A stretch of DNA of 64,000 nucleotides from Vulcanococcus sp. Lineage in GTDB: Bacteria; Cyanobacteriota; Cyanobacteriia; PCC-6307; Cyanobiaceae. The position numbers and the translations under genes are program-made. Location: the NCBI GenBank assembly GCA_019264575.1, contig JAHUZV010000024.1:62001-126000 (forward strand). Reading direction: 5' to 3'. Below are positions 1-7,444 of this stretch, piece by piece. Numbering within the stretch: position 1 is the stretch's first letter; each line of letters opens with the position of its first letter. The notes beneath the pieces were generated by a model that saw only the letters and a list, made by a program, of their open reading frames with translations, had not been told where the DNA came from and ran no database searches.

Positions 1-293
1 CGCTCGATGGGGCCAAGCGCACCAATGAGGCGCTGGCGAATTGCAGCAACGGCGATCAGATGGTGGAGGTGCTGCTCGATGCCTCCCGCAAGCTCGGCCT
101 GGGGCTCACGCGCGCGGAGCTCACCCGCACCCCGCCCATCCGCGATTGGATCTGGTGGAAGAACAAGGAGGCCTTGCTCACCATCGGCGATGCCAAACCC
201 CGCTACCAGCAGGACGGCGATCAGGGGCGTCCGGCTGATAACGCTGAGGGCTCCGGTGAGCCGCCGCGCAAGAAGTTTCTCGGGTTGTTCTGA
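1..293 (+). CDS. C-terminal part of a cyanobacterial hypothetical protein, possibly Nif11-like
   Basis: The window opens inside this gene; about 96 codons are visible to the TGA at 291-293. The visible protein has a helical stretch (ALANCSNGDQMVEVLLDASRKL is too long to be a motif; the key part is MVEVLLDASRKLGLGLTRAEL) and then TPPIRDWIWWKNKEAL, a Trp-rich block. The tail is charged and ends KKFLGLF. The pattern of a helical segment, then G-x-x-x-T-x-x-x-L, recalls Nif11-type small proteins, but the N-terminus is missing and this is only a resemblance. It converges with the ycf54/pdxJ pair. Function unknown. Confidence 0.6.
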   Translation, partial: LDGAKRTNEALANCSNGDQMVEVLLDASRKLGLGLTRAELTRTPPIRDWIWWKNKEALLTIGDAKPRYQQDGDQGRPADNAEGSGEPPRKKFLGLF

Positions 294-305
294 GCGCGCC
301 GTGCC

Positions 306-626
306 TCAGGCCGCGCTGGCCAAGGCGTCGGGGATGGAGGCGCTGGGAGCTTCAAAGCTGCCCTTGGCCACGAACTCCAGGCGCAGCTTCATGAACTCGA
401 TGAACTTGGCGTCGGTAGACACCACCGCAGCCGCCGGTTGGGGCACCTGATCGGCGATCGCCTTCAGTTCGGGGGCGTTGAGGAAGGCCGGACGCTTCAC
501 CAGCCAGAAATCGATCTCCTTGCCCTGTTCGCCGTAGTTGCGCACCCGCTCGCGCAGCACCTCATCGAGGGGCTCCTCCACCGTGAGGAAGGTCTCGCTG
601 GCGGCCACGAAGTGGTACTGGGTCAT
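306..626 (-). CDS. ycf54: Ycf54 family, Mg-protoporphyrin IX monomethyl ester cyclase factor
   Basis: A 106-aa protein matching the Ycf54 (DUF2488) family in length and sequence: [14 protein letters not shown] near the N-terminus, then [20 protein letters not shown], then [11 protein letters not shown] and [13 protein letters not shown] at the end. In cyanobacteria and plants Ycf54 is a stability/assembly factor of the oxidative cyclase that forms ring E of chlorophyll. It is soluble, with no signal peptide or membrane segment. The ATG at 624-626 overlaps the TGA of pdxJ (623-625), so the two are co-transcribed and probably translationally coupled. Longer upstream in-frame starts lie inside pdxJ and are rejected. 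Confidence 0.9.
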   Translation of the reverse strand: MTQYHFVAASETFLTVEEPLDEVLRERVRNYGEQGKEIDFWLVKRPAFLNAPELKAIADQVPQPAAAVVSTDAKFIEFMKLRLEFVAKGSFEAPSASIPDALASAA

Positions 627-1372
627 GAACTGGTGCTGCCGAACAGGGGTTCCCGGCGGGGATTCTGAACTAAAGCCTTCATCTGCCGCACCGCCTCCTC
701 CAGGCCCACCGCCAGGGCGCGGGCCACGATCGTGTGGCCGATGTTGAGCTCTTCCATCCCCTCGATCGCCGCCACCGGCTCCACGTTCTGATACGTGAGG
801 CCATGGCCGGCATTCACCCGCAGACCGAGGCTGCGGGCGATGAAGGTGCCTTCGGTGAGGCGGGCCAGCTCCAGCGGTTGTTGCTGCCAATCGGCTTCGG
901 CGTAGGTGCCGGTGTGCAGCTCAACCCAGCGGGCAGCGGTGGCGCGGCAGGCCTCGAGCTGGCTGGTTTCGGCATCTACAAACAGGCTCACGCCGATTCC
1001 AGCTTCCTGCAGGCGACCCACCAGGCCCTTGAGGGGCTCCAGCTGGCCGGCCACATCCAGGCCGCCCTCCGTGGTCACCTCCTCACGCTTCTCCGGTACC
1101 AGGGTCACCATGTCGGGGCGGATGCGCAGGGCGATCGCCTCCATCTCCGCGGTGGCAGCCATCTCAAGATTGAGGCGGCTGCGCACAGTCTGGCGCAGCA
1201 GCTCCACGTCTCGGTCTTGGATGTGGCGGCGGTCTTCGCGCAGATGCACGGTGATGCCATCGGCGCCGCCCAGTTCCGCCAGCAGCGCGTAGCTCACCGG
1301 ATCGGGCTCCACGGTGCGGCGGGCTTGGCGCACGTTGGCGATGTGATCGATGTTCACGCCAAGGCTGGCCAT
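623..1372 (-). CDS. pdxJ: Pyridoxine 5'-phosphate synthase PdxJ
   Basis: This 249-aa protein has the usual PdxJ length. It starts with [17 protein letters not shown] and carries [16 protein letters not shown] at about residues 36-51, then [19 protein letters not shown] and a C-terminal phosphate-binding region with [11 protein letters not shown] and [13 protein letters not shown]. PdxJ is a cytosolic TIM barrel that condenses 1-deoxyxylulose 5-phosphate with 3-amino-2-oxopropyl phosphate, the last ring-forming step of the DXP-dependent vitamin B6 pathway. ycf54 follows with a 4-bp overlap. plsC lies divergently upstream, about 100 bp away, so the promoters of both probably share that gap. Confidence 0.96.
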   Translation of the reverse strand: MASLGVNIDHIANVRQARRTVEPDPVSYALLAELGGADGITVHLREDRRHIQDRDVELLRQTVRSRLNLEMAATAEMEAIALRIRPDMVTLVPEKREEVTTEGGLDVAGQLEPLKGLVGRLQEAGIGVSLFVDAETSQLEACRATAARWVELHTGTYAEADWQQQPLELARLTEGTFIARSLGLRVNAGHGLTYQNVEPVAAIEGMEELNIGHTIVARALAVGLEEAVRQMKALVQNPRREPLFGSTSS

Positions 1373-1475
1373 GGCATCGGGGGCGTCTGGCCGGATCCTA
1401 TGGATGGGGCTGCAGCGGCCGCAGGGGGAAGTGCCTGCCCGCGGCGAGTGGCGCGGGGTTCAGCTCCTACGTTGA

Positions 1476-2249
1476 ATGCAACGGATTGGCCGAGCAGGCC
1501 GCGAGACGGTGGCGACGGCGTCCAGTCAGCTGAGTAAGCGCGAACAGAGCCTCTGCAACGGCATCAGCCCCTGGCTGTCGCCGCTGGCGATGGTGGCTAC
1601 CCAAGACGTGGCCCTCAAAGGTTTCTTCCGCCGGCTGCATGTGATCGGCCGTGAGCATCTGCCCCTGAGCGGTCCGGTGTTGATGGCCCCTACCCACCGG
1701 GCCCGCTGGGATGCGCTGATGCTTCCCTACGCCGCCGGCCGGCGGGTGAGCGGACGCGACTGCCGCTTCATGGTCACCCTCGATGAAATGAAGGGGCTGC
1801 AGGGTTGGTTTCTGCACCGGCTCGGTTGTTTCCCGGTGAATCAGCTCAAGCCGCAAACCGCCACCCTCCGCTACGCGGTGGATCTGCTCGAGGCCGGTCA
1901 GCAGCTGGTGGTGTTTCCGGAGGGCCGGATCATGCGTGAACCGGGCCCGATTCGCTTGATGCAGGGGTTGTCGCGGTTGGCGCTGCTGGCCGCGGCCCAC
2001 GGGCTGGATGTGCCGGTGCTTCCCATCGGGATTGCCTACGGCAGGGCCATTCCCCGCTTCGGGGATTCGGCTGCCCTGGCCTTCGGGCCGCCGCTGCACG
2101 TGCAGGGCCACGGCCGCGAGGCAGCGATGCGCTTCAGCCAGCAGTTGGCGGCTGCGATGGCGGCCGCTGAAGCTCGGGCGCTGGCGGTGGTGGGCCGCAG
2201 CGCCGCTGAGGGTGGCTTTGCAGCGCCCGTAGAGTTTTCCAACGTCTGA
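1476..2249 (+). CDS. plsC: 1-acyl-sn-glycerol-3-phosphate acyltransferase (PlsC family)
   Basis: A 257-aa LPLAT-type acyltransferase. The HX4D catalytic motif is H74-RARW-D79, and the substrate-binding block FPEGR is at about residues 147-151. A third block, VPVLPIGIAYG, follows. These enzymes acylate lysophosphatidate at sn-2 in membrane lipid synthesis; the protein would sit at the inner face of a membrane through hydrophobic stretches. ATG at 1476 gives the longest form; a GTG at 1512 would remove 12 poorly conserved residues and is equally possible. The next gene starts 9 bp after the stop, so an operon is likely. The exact acyl donor cannot be told from sequence. Confidence 0.9.
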   Translation: MQRIGRAGRETVATASSQLSKREQSLCNGISPWLSPLAMVATQDVALKGFFRRLHVIGREHLPLSGPVLMAPTHRARWDALMLPYAAGRRVSGRDCRFMVTLDEMKGLQGWFLHRLGCFPVNQLKPQTATLRYAVDLLEAGQQLVVFPEGRIMREPGPIRLMQGLSRLALLAAAHGLDVPVLPIGIAYGRAIPRFGDSAALAFGPPLHVQGHGREAAMRFSQQLAAAMAAAEARALAVVGRSAAEGGFAAPVEFSNV

Positions 2250-2258
2250 CTTGTTGCC

Positions 2259-2795
2259 GTGCGTCGGCCGATCGCCGCTCTTGCCCTCAGCGCCCTGGCG
2301 TTGGTCACCCCCAGCCTGGCTTCGCTGCCCGTGCGCGCTCAGCAGGAGCCTGAGAAGGTGCTCGAATCCACCACCTCCGGCCTGAACCTGGCGGCGGTGC
2401 AAGCCAAGGTGGCCCAGGGTGATGCGGCCGCGGCGGCCGGCAAGCTCAGCCAGGCCAAAACCGATTACGACCAAGCTCTGGAGGCGGCCACCTATCTGGT
2501 GAGCGCCTACCGAAACCTCTCCGGTGCCTTCCGCGGCCTCGATGCCCGCATCCCCCGCGAGATGGATCAAAAGGGGCGTGAGGCCACCGAACTGCAGGCC
2601 AACATCGAGCTGCGTCTCGCCGCGCTGCTGCGCCGCATGAACCAGCCCCAGGTGGCCGTTCCCCTGCTGGTGCGGGTGGTGCAGCGCATGTCGCCCACCA
2701 GCCCCCAGGGCCAGAAGGCCTACCAGAGCCTGGTAGAGCTCGGCTTTGTGGCCACCCCCTACACCGCCGCCACCGCTGCTCCGGCAGCCCAGTGA
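2259..2795 (+). CDS. Exported helical-repeat (TPR-like) protein, conserved hypothetical
   Basis: A 178-aa protein with a clear Sec signal peptide (MRRPIAALALSALALVTPSLA, cleavage probably near residues 22-28). The mature part is helical: an A-x-G-D-A-A-A-A-G-K-L-x-x-A-K-x-D-Y-D-x-A-L-E-A-A-T-x-x-Y repeat-like unit resembles a TPR, followed by RIPREMDQKG and a second helical pair. It starts with GTG 9 bp after plsC. The location is periplasm or thylakoid lumen. Similar exported proteins occur in picocyanobacteria, but I know no assigned function. A scaffolding or binding role is only a guess from the TPR-like repeat. Confidence 0.8.
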   Translation: MRRPIAALALSALALVTPSLASLPVRAQQEPEKVLESTTSGLNLAAVQAKVAQGDAAAAAGKLSQAKTDYDQALEAATYLVSAYRNLSGAFRGLDARIPREMDQKGREATELQANIELRLAALLRRMNQPQVAVPLLVRVVQRMSPTSPQGQKAYQSLVELGFVATPYTAATAAPAAQ

Positions 2796-2844
2796 TCGCG
2801 GCGCTTACATTCCCTGATCAGCCCGCTCCCCGACGCTTTTAGCG

Positions 2845-3081
2845 ATGGTCCATCCCGACCAGGTGAGAGCTGCCATCACCCAGGCCCTGCCGGATGCCCG
2901 TGTTGAGGTGGAAGACCTCACCGGCGGCGGCGATCACCTGCAGGTGACGGTGGTCTCCACCGCCTTCGACGGCCTGAGCCGCGTCAAGCAGCACCAGCTG
3001 GTGTACGGCGCGCTGCGCAGCGAACTGGCCAGCGAGGCCATTCACGCCCTGGCCCTTCAGACCTCCACTCCCACCGCCTGA
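2845..3081 (+). CDS. bolA: BolA family protein
   Basis: The 78-aa protein has the small alpha/beta BolA fold pattern: [19 protein letters not shown] then F-x-G-x-x-x-V-K-x-H-Q-L-V-Y-x-A-L, ending in IHALALQT. The H in VKQHQLVY is the conserved His of the family. BolA proteins pair with CGFS monothiol glutaredoxins to hold and move [2Fe-2S] clusters. Exactly that partner is encoded 3 bp downstream, which supports the call strongly. Cytosolic, no signal. The ATG start at 2845 follows a 49-bp gap after the upstream TPR-like gene. Confidence 0.92.
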   Translation: MVHPDQVRAAITQALPDARVEVEDLTGGGDHLQVTVVSTAFDGLSRVKQHQLVYGALRSELASEAIHALALQTSTPTA

Positions 3082-3084
3082 TCC

Positions 3085-3405
3085 ATGGACGCCTCCACCA
3101 AGCAACGCATCGAACAGCTGATCGGCAGCAGCCCGGTGTTCGTGTTCATGAAGGGCAACAAGCTGATGCCCCAATGCGGCTTCAGCAACAACGTGGTGCA
3201 GATCCTCAACGCTCTGGCAGTGCCGTTCGAAACCTTCGACGTGCTCTCCGACCCGGAGGTGCGTCAGGGAATCAAGGAGTTTTCCGATTGGCCCACCATT
3301 CCCCAGGTGTATGTCAACGGGGAGTTCATGGGCGGATCCGACATCCTGATCGAGATGTACAACTCCGGCGAATTGCGCGAAAAGCTGGCGGTGGCTCTGG
3401 CCTGA
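3085..3405 (+). CDS. grxD: Monothiol glutaredoxin, Grx4/GrxD type
   Basis: This 106-aa glutaredoxin has the monothiol active site CGFS at residues 31-34. The other glutathione-binding elements are K24, the cis-Pro block [13 protein letters not shown] (about 69-81) and GGSD (83-86). Grx4-type proteins dimerise around a glutathione-ligated [2Fe-2S] cluster and act as carriers in Fe-S assembly and iron sensing. The gene starts 3 bp after bolA, forming the widely conserved BolA-Grx pair. Length and motif order are normal for single-domain family members; nothing is missing. Confidence 0.96.
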   Translation: MDASTKQRIEQLIGSSPVFVFMKGNKLMPQCGFSNNVVQILNALAVPFETFDVLSDPEVRQGIKEFSDWPTIPQVYVNGEFMGGSDILIEMYNSGELREKLAVALA

Positions 3406-3424
3406 GGCCGCCCGCGGGGCCGGA

Positions 3425-3691
3425 TCAGTTCCGGCCTGTTTCGTAAAGGGTGCTCATGTCATCGCCGGGGCCGATGAAGCTGGAGGGATCCATGATCCAG
3501 CGATCCACCAGCTCTTCCAGGCGCCGTTGGGTGAGCGCATCGAGCACAGCGGTTTTGCGCAGGGCGTGCAGGTAGCCGTCGGCGTAGAGGCGCAGCTCCG
3601 CTGGGCTGTGGTAGCGGCTCGCCAGCGACTGGCAAGCGTCACAGAGCGACTGGAAGTGGCGGATGGCGTCGGGGTGTTGCAGAGCGGTCAT
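3425..3691 (-). CDS. Small conserved cyanobacterial protein (DUF6761-like)
   Basis: An 88-aa soluble protein, with ATG at 3689-3691 chosen because the sequence upstream of it loses the family look. Recognisable elements are AIRHFQSLCDAC, SPAELRLYADGYLHALR and RRLEELVDRWIMDPSSF. I recall this pattern (short helical protein, ELRLY-DGYL-ALR, then a Trp/Pro-Ser-F end) from a cyanobacteria-restricted family named DUF6761; the name is from memory. It converges with grxD, and the response regulator is divergent 80 bp upstream. No enzymatic motif is visible; function unknown. Confidence 0.75.
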   Translation of the reverse strand: MTALQHPDAIRHFQSLCDACQSLASRYHSPAELRLYADGYLHALRKTAVLDALTQRRLEELVDRWIMDPSSFIGPGDDMSTLYETGRN

Positions 3692-3772
3692 GACAGGACC
3701 GGATGGGACAGCTGGCAAGGCATCGCCTGATACCACTCTGGCCAGGAAAACAGGGATAGCGTAGGCAGAACC

Positions 3773-4576
3773 ATGGAGAACCAGGTGGAATCCTCCGCTG
3801 TCGGCTCCACAACCAGCGGCCTCGCTGCTGCACCCAACGGTGCCGAGACAACCCTGAAGCGTGTGTTGGTGGTTGATCCCCACCCCACACTGCGCACCGT
3901 GCTGGCCCAGCGCCTGCGTCAAGACGGCTACCTGGCCGCAGCCGTGTCCACGGCAGCCGAGGCCGTGGCCCTCTGCGACGACCTCACGCCCGATCTGCTG
4001 GTGGCAGCGGAACTGCTGGAAGAAACCACAGCGTTGAAGCTGGCCGCTCAGCTGCGCTGCCCGGTGATGGTGCTCACCGCCCGCTCCGGCTCAGAGCCCG
4101 TGGTGGCCCTGCTCGATGCCGGCGCCGACGATGTGTTGCGCAAGCCCTTCGGCCTGGAGGAGCTGGCCGCTCGCAGCCGCTCACTGCTGCGCCGCAGCCG
4201 CAGTGGGCTGCAGGAACGGGTGTGTGTGGGGCCGCTGGAGGTGCACTTGTTGCTGCGCCAGGTGACGCTGCGCGATCAGCCCGTAGAACTGAGCCCTCGG
4301 GAGTTTGCGCTGCTCTGTGCCCTGCTCATGCCACCGGGTGTGGTGCGCAACCGCAGCGAACTGCTGCGCATGGCCTGGCCACCGTTCAGCGGTGGGCCTC
4401 GCTCGGTGGATACGCAGGTGCTCACCCTGCGCCGCAAGCTCGAGCAAGCCGGCCTCGGCGAAGGCGGCGGTATTGAAACCGTGCGACAGCAGGGGTATCG
4501 CTTCAGCCTGGATACGATCCCGGCGGACTCGGGATCGACCGACTCCAGCCGAGCTGCCATGCCAGCGCTGCCCTGA
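3773..4576 (+). CDS. OmpR-type response regulator with a degenerate receiver
   Basis: This 267-aa protein has a receiver-like domain (about residues 30-142) and an OmpR/PhoB winged-helix DNA-binding domain (about 150-250, with ELSPREFALLCALL, RSVDTQVLTLRRKLE and the wing block IETVRQQGYRF). The receiver keeps T102 (VLTAR) and K124 (LRKPF). At the usual phosphoacceptor position, six residues after P73 in PDLLVAAELLEE, there is Ala79 rather than Asp. The first acidic pair is a single D35 (VVDPHP). It should therefore not be phosphorylated in the standard way. The C-terminus abuts the convergent gene with no gap. DNA-binding transcription factor; target unknown. Confidence 0.85.
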   Translation: MENQVESSAVGSTTSGLAAAPNGAETTLKRVLVVDPHPTLRTVLAQRLRQDGYLAAAVSTAAEAVALCDDLTPDLLVAAELLEETTALKLAAQLRCPVMVLTARSGSEPVVALLDAGADDVLRKPFGLEELAARSRSLLRRSRSGLQERVCVGPLEVHLLLRQVTLRDQPVELSPREFALLCALLMPPGVVRNRSELLRMAWPPFSGGPRSVDTQVLTLRRKLEQAGLGEGGGIETVRQQGYRFSLDTIPADSGSTDSSRAAMPALP

Positions 4577-5125
4577 TCAGCGCTGCAGCATCACCACTCC
4601 GACCACGCCCTCAGCAGCCAGCCCAAGCGTGCAAAGCACTGCTAGGAGCTGATACGTCCAGGGTGGGCTGATTCGGCCGATGGAGTTTGTGTCGAGGCCG
4701 GTTGCTTGGCTGAAGCGGCTCAGAAAATCATCGAAGGCTTGCACCCGCTGGGGGAGCAGGTAGGCCGAGCCGTCCTCTGTTCGCACATAAAACACGCGCC
4801 CGCCCTGGCTGGTGGCCACCGGTGTGAGGCCGGTGATCTGATCCCAAGGCAGCTGCCAGCCCCGGCGCAGCAGCCAGGCGCACCAGGCGGGATGCCCCAC
4901 GCGGATACCCGTGGGGCTCAACTCCACCTGTTCACTCACCAGGGCCAGCACCACGGCCAGTCCCAGGGGCAGCGCCGCCGAGAGCCAAATGCGGAGTTCC
5001 GTTGGGGCTTGCACCGGGAGCGGCAGCACCAGCGCTAGGTAAAGGCTGATCAGCGTGAAGCGGATCAGCGGCGCCATCGGATAGCGATGCAGCGGCGCTG
5101 CTTCGGGCGTGCTGCTGAGGCTCAT
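4577..5125 (-). CDS. Two- to three-TM membrane protein, conserved hypothetical
   Basis: A 182-aa protein with two hydrophobic segments near the N-terminus (LIRFTLISLYLALVLPL and LSAALPLGLAVVLAL). A soluble PH-like beta region follows (VELSPTGIRVGHPAW, WQLPWDQITGLTPVATSQGGRVFYVRTEDGSAYLLPQRV), then a C-terminal hydrophobic helix (LLAVLCTLGLAAEGVVGVVML). The layout of paired helices plus a small beta domain reading the cofactor-poor motif WDQI resembles bacterial PH-domain membrane proteins. Its ATG overlaps the TGA of the 5122-5418 gene, so the two form a coupled pair. The stop directly abuts the stop of the convergent response regulator. Function unknown. Confidence 0.75.
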   Translation of the reverse strand: MSLSSTPEAAPLHRYPMAPLIRFTLISLYLALVLPLPVQAPTELRIWLSAALPLGLAVVLALVSEQVELSPTGIRVGHPAWCAWLLRRGWQLPWDQITGLTPVATSQGGRVFYVRTEDGSAYLLPQRVQAFDDFLSRFSQATGLDTNSIGRISPPWTYQLLAVLCTLGLAAEGVVGVVMLQR

Positions 5126-5418
5126 CGATCCTCGGCCGAACCGGGCAGGGGCTCTAGCAGTTCGGAGGGTTGGTAGCGCCCGCCGAAAACTTCCTGCTCG
5201 CGTCCTTTCCAGAACTCGCCCAGCCGCATCAGGTCGGCGTGGGCTTCCTGCAGCTTGTCCATGTAGTCCTGCGGGTCCATGGAAGCGCGCTCCTCCTTCA
5301 GCTTGGTGAGCCGCAGCAGCTGCAACATCCAGGGCTTGCTCAGTTCGCCGCGCTGCTCGAGATAGCGGGCCAGTTCAACGGAGCTGAGGTTGGCATCGCC
5401 GGGAGTGGGGGCGGCCAT
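5122..5418 (-). CDS. Small helical conserved hypothetical protein
   Basis: A 98-aa charged soluble protein. Its pattern includes LSSVELARYLEQRGELSKPWMLQLLRLTKLKEERASMDPQ as a helical block (quoted here only for its key residues: W30, P50, P57), then EAHADLMRLGEFWKGREQEVF and a Pro/Glu-rich end. ATG at 5416-5418 gives a start 30 bp from the divergent amylase start at 5449. An in-frame start 9 codons upstream is possible but would cut into that shared promoter. It is the upstream member of a coupled pair with the membrane protein at 4577. Similar proteins occur in picocyanobacteria; function unknown. Confidence 0.7.
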   Translation of the reverse strand: MAAPTPGDANLSSVELARYLEQRGELSKPWMLQLLRLTKLKEERASMDPQDYMDKLQEAHADLMRLGEFWKGREQEVFGGRYQPSELLEPLPGSAEDR

Positions 5419-5448
5419 GGAGCTCTGGACGGAGAGTTGCGTCACCCT

Positions 5449-6939
5449 ATGGAGAGGTGCGCCGCTGTTGTGAGTTCGGATGTCCGCGGAGCCCTGGTTG
5501 ATCCGCCCGCCTGGGTGGCCGATGCGGTGGTGTGCCAGATCTTTCCCGATCGCTTTCGACGCAGTGGCCGCGTTCCTGAGCAACGGGGGCTGGTGCTGCA
5601 GCCCTGGGGTACGCCACCGGATGGGCAGGGTTTTCAGGGGGGCGATCTCTACGGCGTGATCGACGGGCTCGATCATCTGCAGCAACTCGGCATTACCTGC
5701 CTCTACCTCAACCCGATCTTCAGTTCGGCAGCCAATCACCGCTATCACGCTTACGACTACCTGCAGGTGGATCCGCTGCTCGGCGGCGATGCCGCCTTCG
5801 ATGCCCTGGTGTTGGAGCTGAAGCGGCGGGGCATGCGCCTGATCCTCGATGGCGTGTTCAACCACTGCGGGCGCGGCTTCTGGGCGTTTCACCATCTGCT
5901 GGAGAACGGTGCCGCCTCGCCGTATGCCGATTGGTTCATCACCGAGCGCTGGCCGTTGAAGGCGTATCCGGCCGCTGGAGAGGCCTGCGGCTATCACAGC
6001 TGGTGGAGTGATCCGGCGCTGCCCAAGTTCAACCACGCCAACCCTCAGGTGCGCGAGCACCTGCTGGCGGTGGGTGAACACTGGCTGCAGCGCGGCATCG
6101 ATGGCTGGCGGCTGGATGTGCCCGATGAAGTGGAAGCCGGCTTCTGGGTGGAGTTTCGCCAGAGGGTGCGCAGGCTCAATCCCGAGGCCTGGATCGTGGG
6201 TGAGATCTGGGGTGATGCGCGCCAGTGGCTGGGCGGCGAGCATTTCGATGGGGTGATGAATTACCGGGTGGCCTGGAGCACCCTGGGCTGGGTGGCGGAT
6301 GGCCGCCTGCAGGAGGGGCATGCCCGCAGCTCGATTCCCTATAGCTGCATCAGCGGCGATCGCTACCGGCAGGTGCTGCGCGAAACCCTGGAGTGGTACC
6401 GGCCGCAGGTGAATCAGGCCCAGCTCAACCTGCTCGACAGCCACGACGTGCCGCGTGCGCTGCACATGCTTCAGGGCGATGTGGCCGCGTTGAAGCTGGC
6501 GTTGGTGTTGCTGTTCTGTTTGCCGGGGGTGCCGTGTGTGTACTACGGAACGGAGGCGGGTCTGAGTGGTGGGGCTGAGCCAGCGTGTCGAGAGGCCTTC
6601 CCCTGGGGGGATCCTGGTGATTGGCTGCACGATCTACGGCCGTTCATTGCCTCACTGGCGGCGTTGCGGCGGGAGCAACCGGCTTTGCGGGGGCCTGAGC
6701 TGGAGATCGAGCTGCTGCCAGGACCTGACGCAGAGCAGGGACTGCGCCTGCGGCGGGGTGCGGCAGGCGCTCCTGAGGCCGTGGAGCTGGTTGTGAACCG
6801 AAGCCGCCTGTCGACGTTGCAGCTGGCGCCTTCAACCGGGGTTGTGCTGTGGCCCCCTGCGTTGGCGGGCGGGGCACTGCCCTCTGTGCTCGAACCGCAG
6901 ACGGCGTTGGTGCTGATGTCGACTGCTTCTCGCCGCTGA
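5449..6939 (+). CDS. GH13 alpha-amylase / neopullulanase-like glycoside hydrolase
   Basis: A 496-aa GH13 barrel enzyme. The conserved regions are visible in order: DGVFNH (region I), GWRLDVPDEV with the nucleophile Asp in RLD (region II), VGEIWG with the acid/base Glu (region III) and LLDSHD with the third Asp (region IV). HRYHAYDYLQVDP after YLNPIF matches neopullulanase/cyclomaltodextrinase-like members. It probably hydrolyses alpha-1,4 glucans such as glycogen breakdown products in the cytosol; there is no signal peptide. ATG 5449 is chosen; a GTG at 5470 is possible. Longer in-frame starts lie inside the divergent gene at 5122-5418. Substrate specificity is inferred only at subfamily level. 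Confidence 0.88.
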   Translation: MERCAAVVSSDVRGALVDPPAWVADAVVCQIFPDRFRRSGRVPEQRGLVLQPWGTPPDGQGFQGGDLYGVIDGLDHLQQLGITCLYLNPIFSSAANHRYHAYDYLQVDPLLGGDAAFDALVLELKRRGMRLILDGVFNHCGRGFWAFHHLLENGAASPYADWFITERWPLKAYPAAGEACGYHSWWSDPALPKFNHANPQVREHLLAVGEHWLQRGIDGWRLDVPDEVEAGFWVEFRQRVRRLNPEAWIVGEIWGDARQWLGGEHFDGVMNYRVAWSTLGWVADGRLQEGHARSSIPYSCISGDRYRQVLRETLEWYRPQVNQAQLNLLDSHDVPRALHMLQGDVAALKLALVLLFCLPGVPCVYYGTEAGLSGGAEPACREAFPWGDPGDWLHDLRPFIASLAALRREQPALRGPELEIELLPGPDAEQGLRLRRGAAGAPEAVELVVNRSRLSTLQLAPSTGVVLWPPALAGGALPSVLEPQTALVLMSTASRR

Positions 6940-6961
6940 GCGATTGCGGTGAGCTCAGCAG

Positions 6962-7398
6962 CTACGAGTTTGAGGAATCGCCGGTGGAGGGATGTTGGGT
7001 TGAGCCAGACAAGTGCTCCCGCTCGAAGCGCTCGAGCCTGGACTCGATCGCAGGGAGCCGCGCGTTCTCTTTCTTCAGTTGCGCGGTCTCGCTCCTCAGC
7101 TGCTCGATGTTCTGCTCCAGCGCGTATCGCTGCACTTTCTTGTCGATCGTTGGATGCCAACTTGTTGTTCTATGGCCGCCGCCAGGGCGGCAGCGATGCA
7201 AGGAATTCCTGCTTGCTGCGGTAGATCGATGGCAGCGGCTCCTAGGTCTGAGACATTGTCGTAACTGCTGAATAGCGTGATCAGAGCGAGCAGAACAGCC
7301 GCGATGACGGTGATCCAGCCCTGTCGATCGAATCCCGGAAACACCGTAGCCACTGCAATCGAACCTTCAGCCTCATGGCGGCGGGGGTGTTCCGGCAT
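6962..7398 (-). pseudogene. Frameshifted membrane/coiled-coil protein
   Basis: Two minus-strand frames overlap here and read as halves of one protein. From ATG 7398 the first frame gives a soluble N-terminus, one TM helix (GWITVIAAVLLALITLFSS) and AALAAAIEQQVGIQ. Near 7145-7160 the sense switches to a second frame: TIDKKVQRYALEQNIEQL then ETAQLKKENARLPAIESRL, a heptad coiled coil that ends at 6962. Neither frame alone is a convincing gene. A single-base indel, real or a sequencing error, would join them into a one-TM protein with a cytoplasmic or periplasmic coiled coil. Function unknown. Confidence 0.5.
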
Positions 7399-7444
7399 CC
7401 GTGCAAACCCCGAACGTGGGGCGTGTGGGAGGCAGCGCCGTTGA

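Noticed and set aside
5122..6630. Long N-terminal extension of the 98-aa protein antisense to the amylase
   Set aside because: The extension is antisense to conserved GH13 motifs; the true start is 5418.
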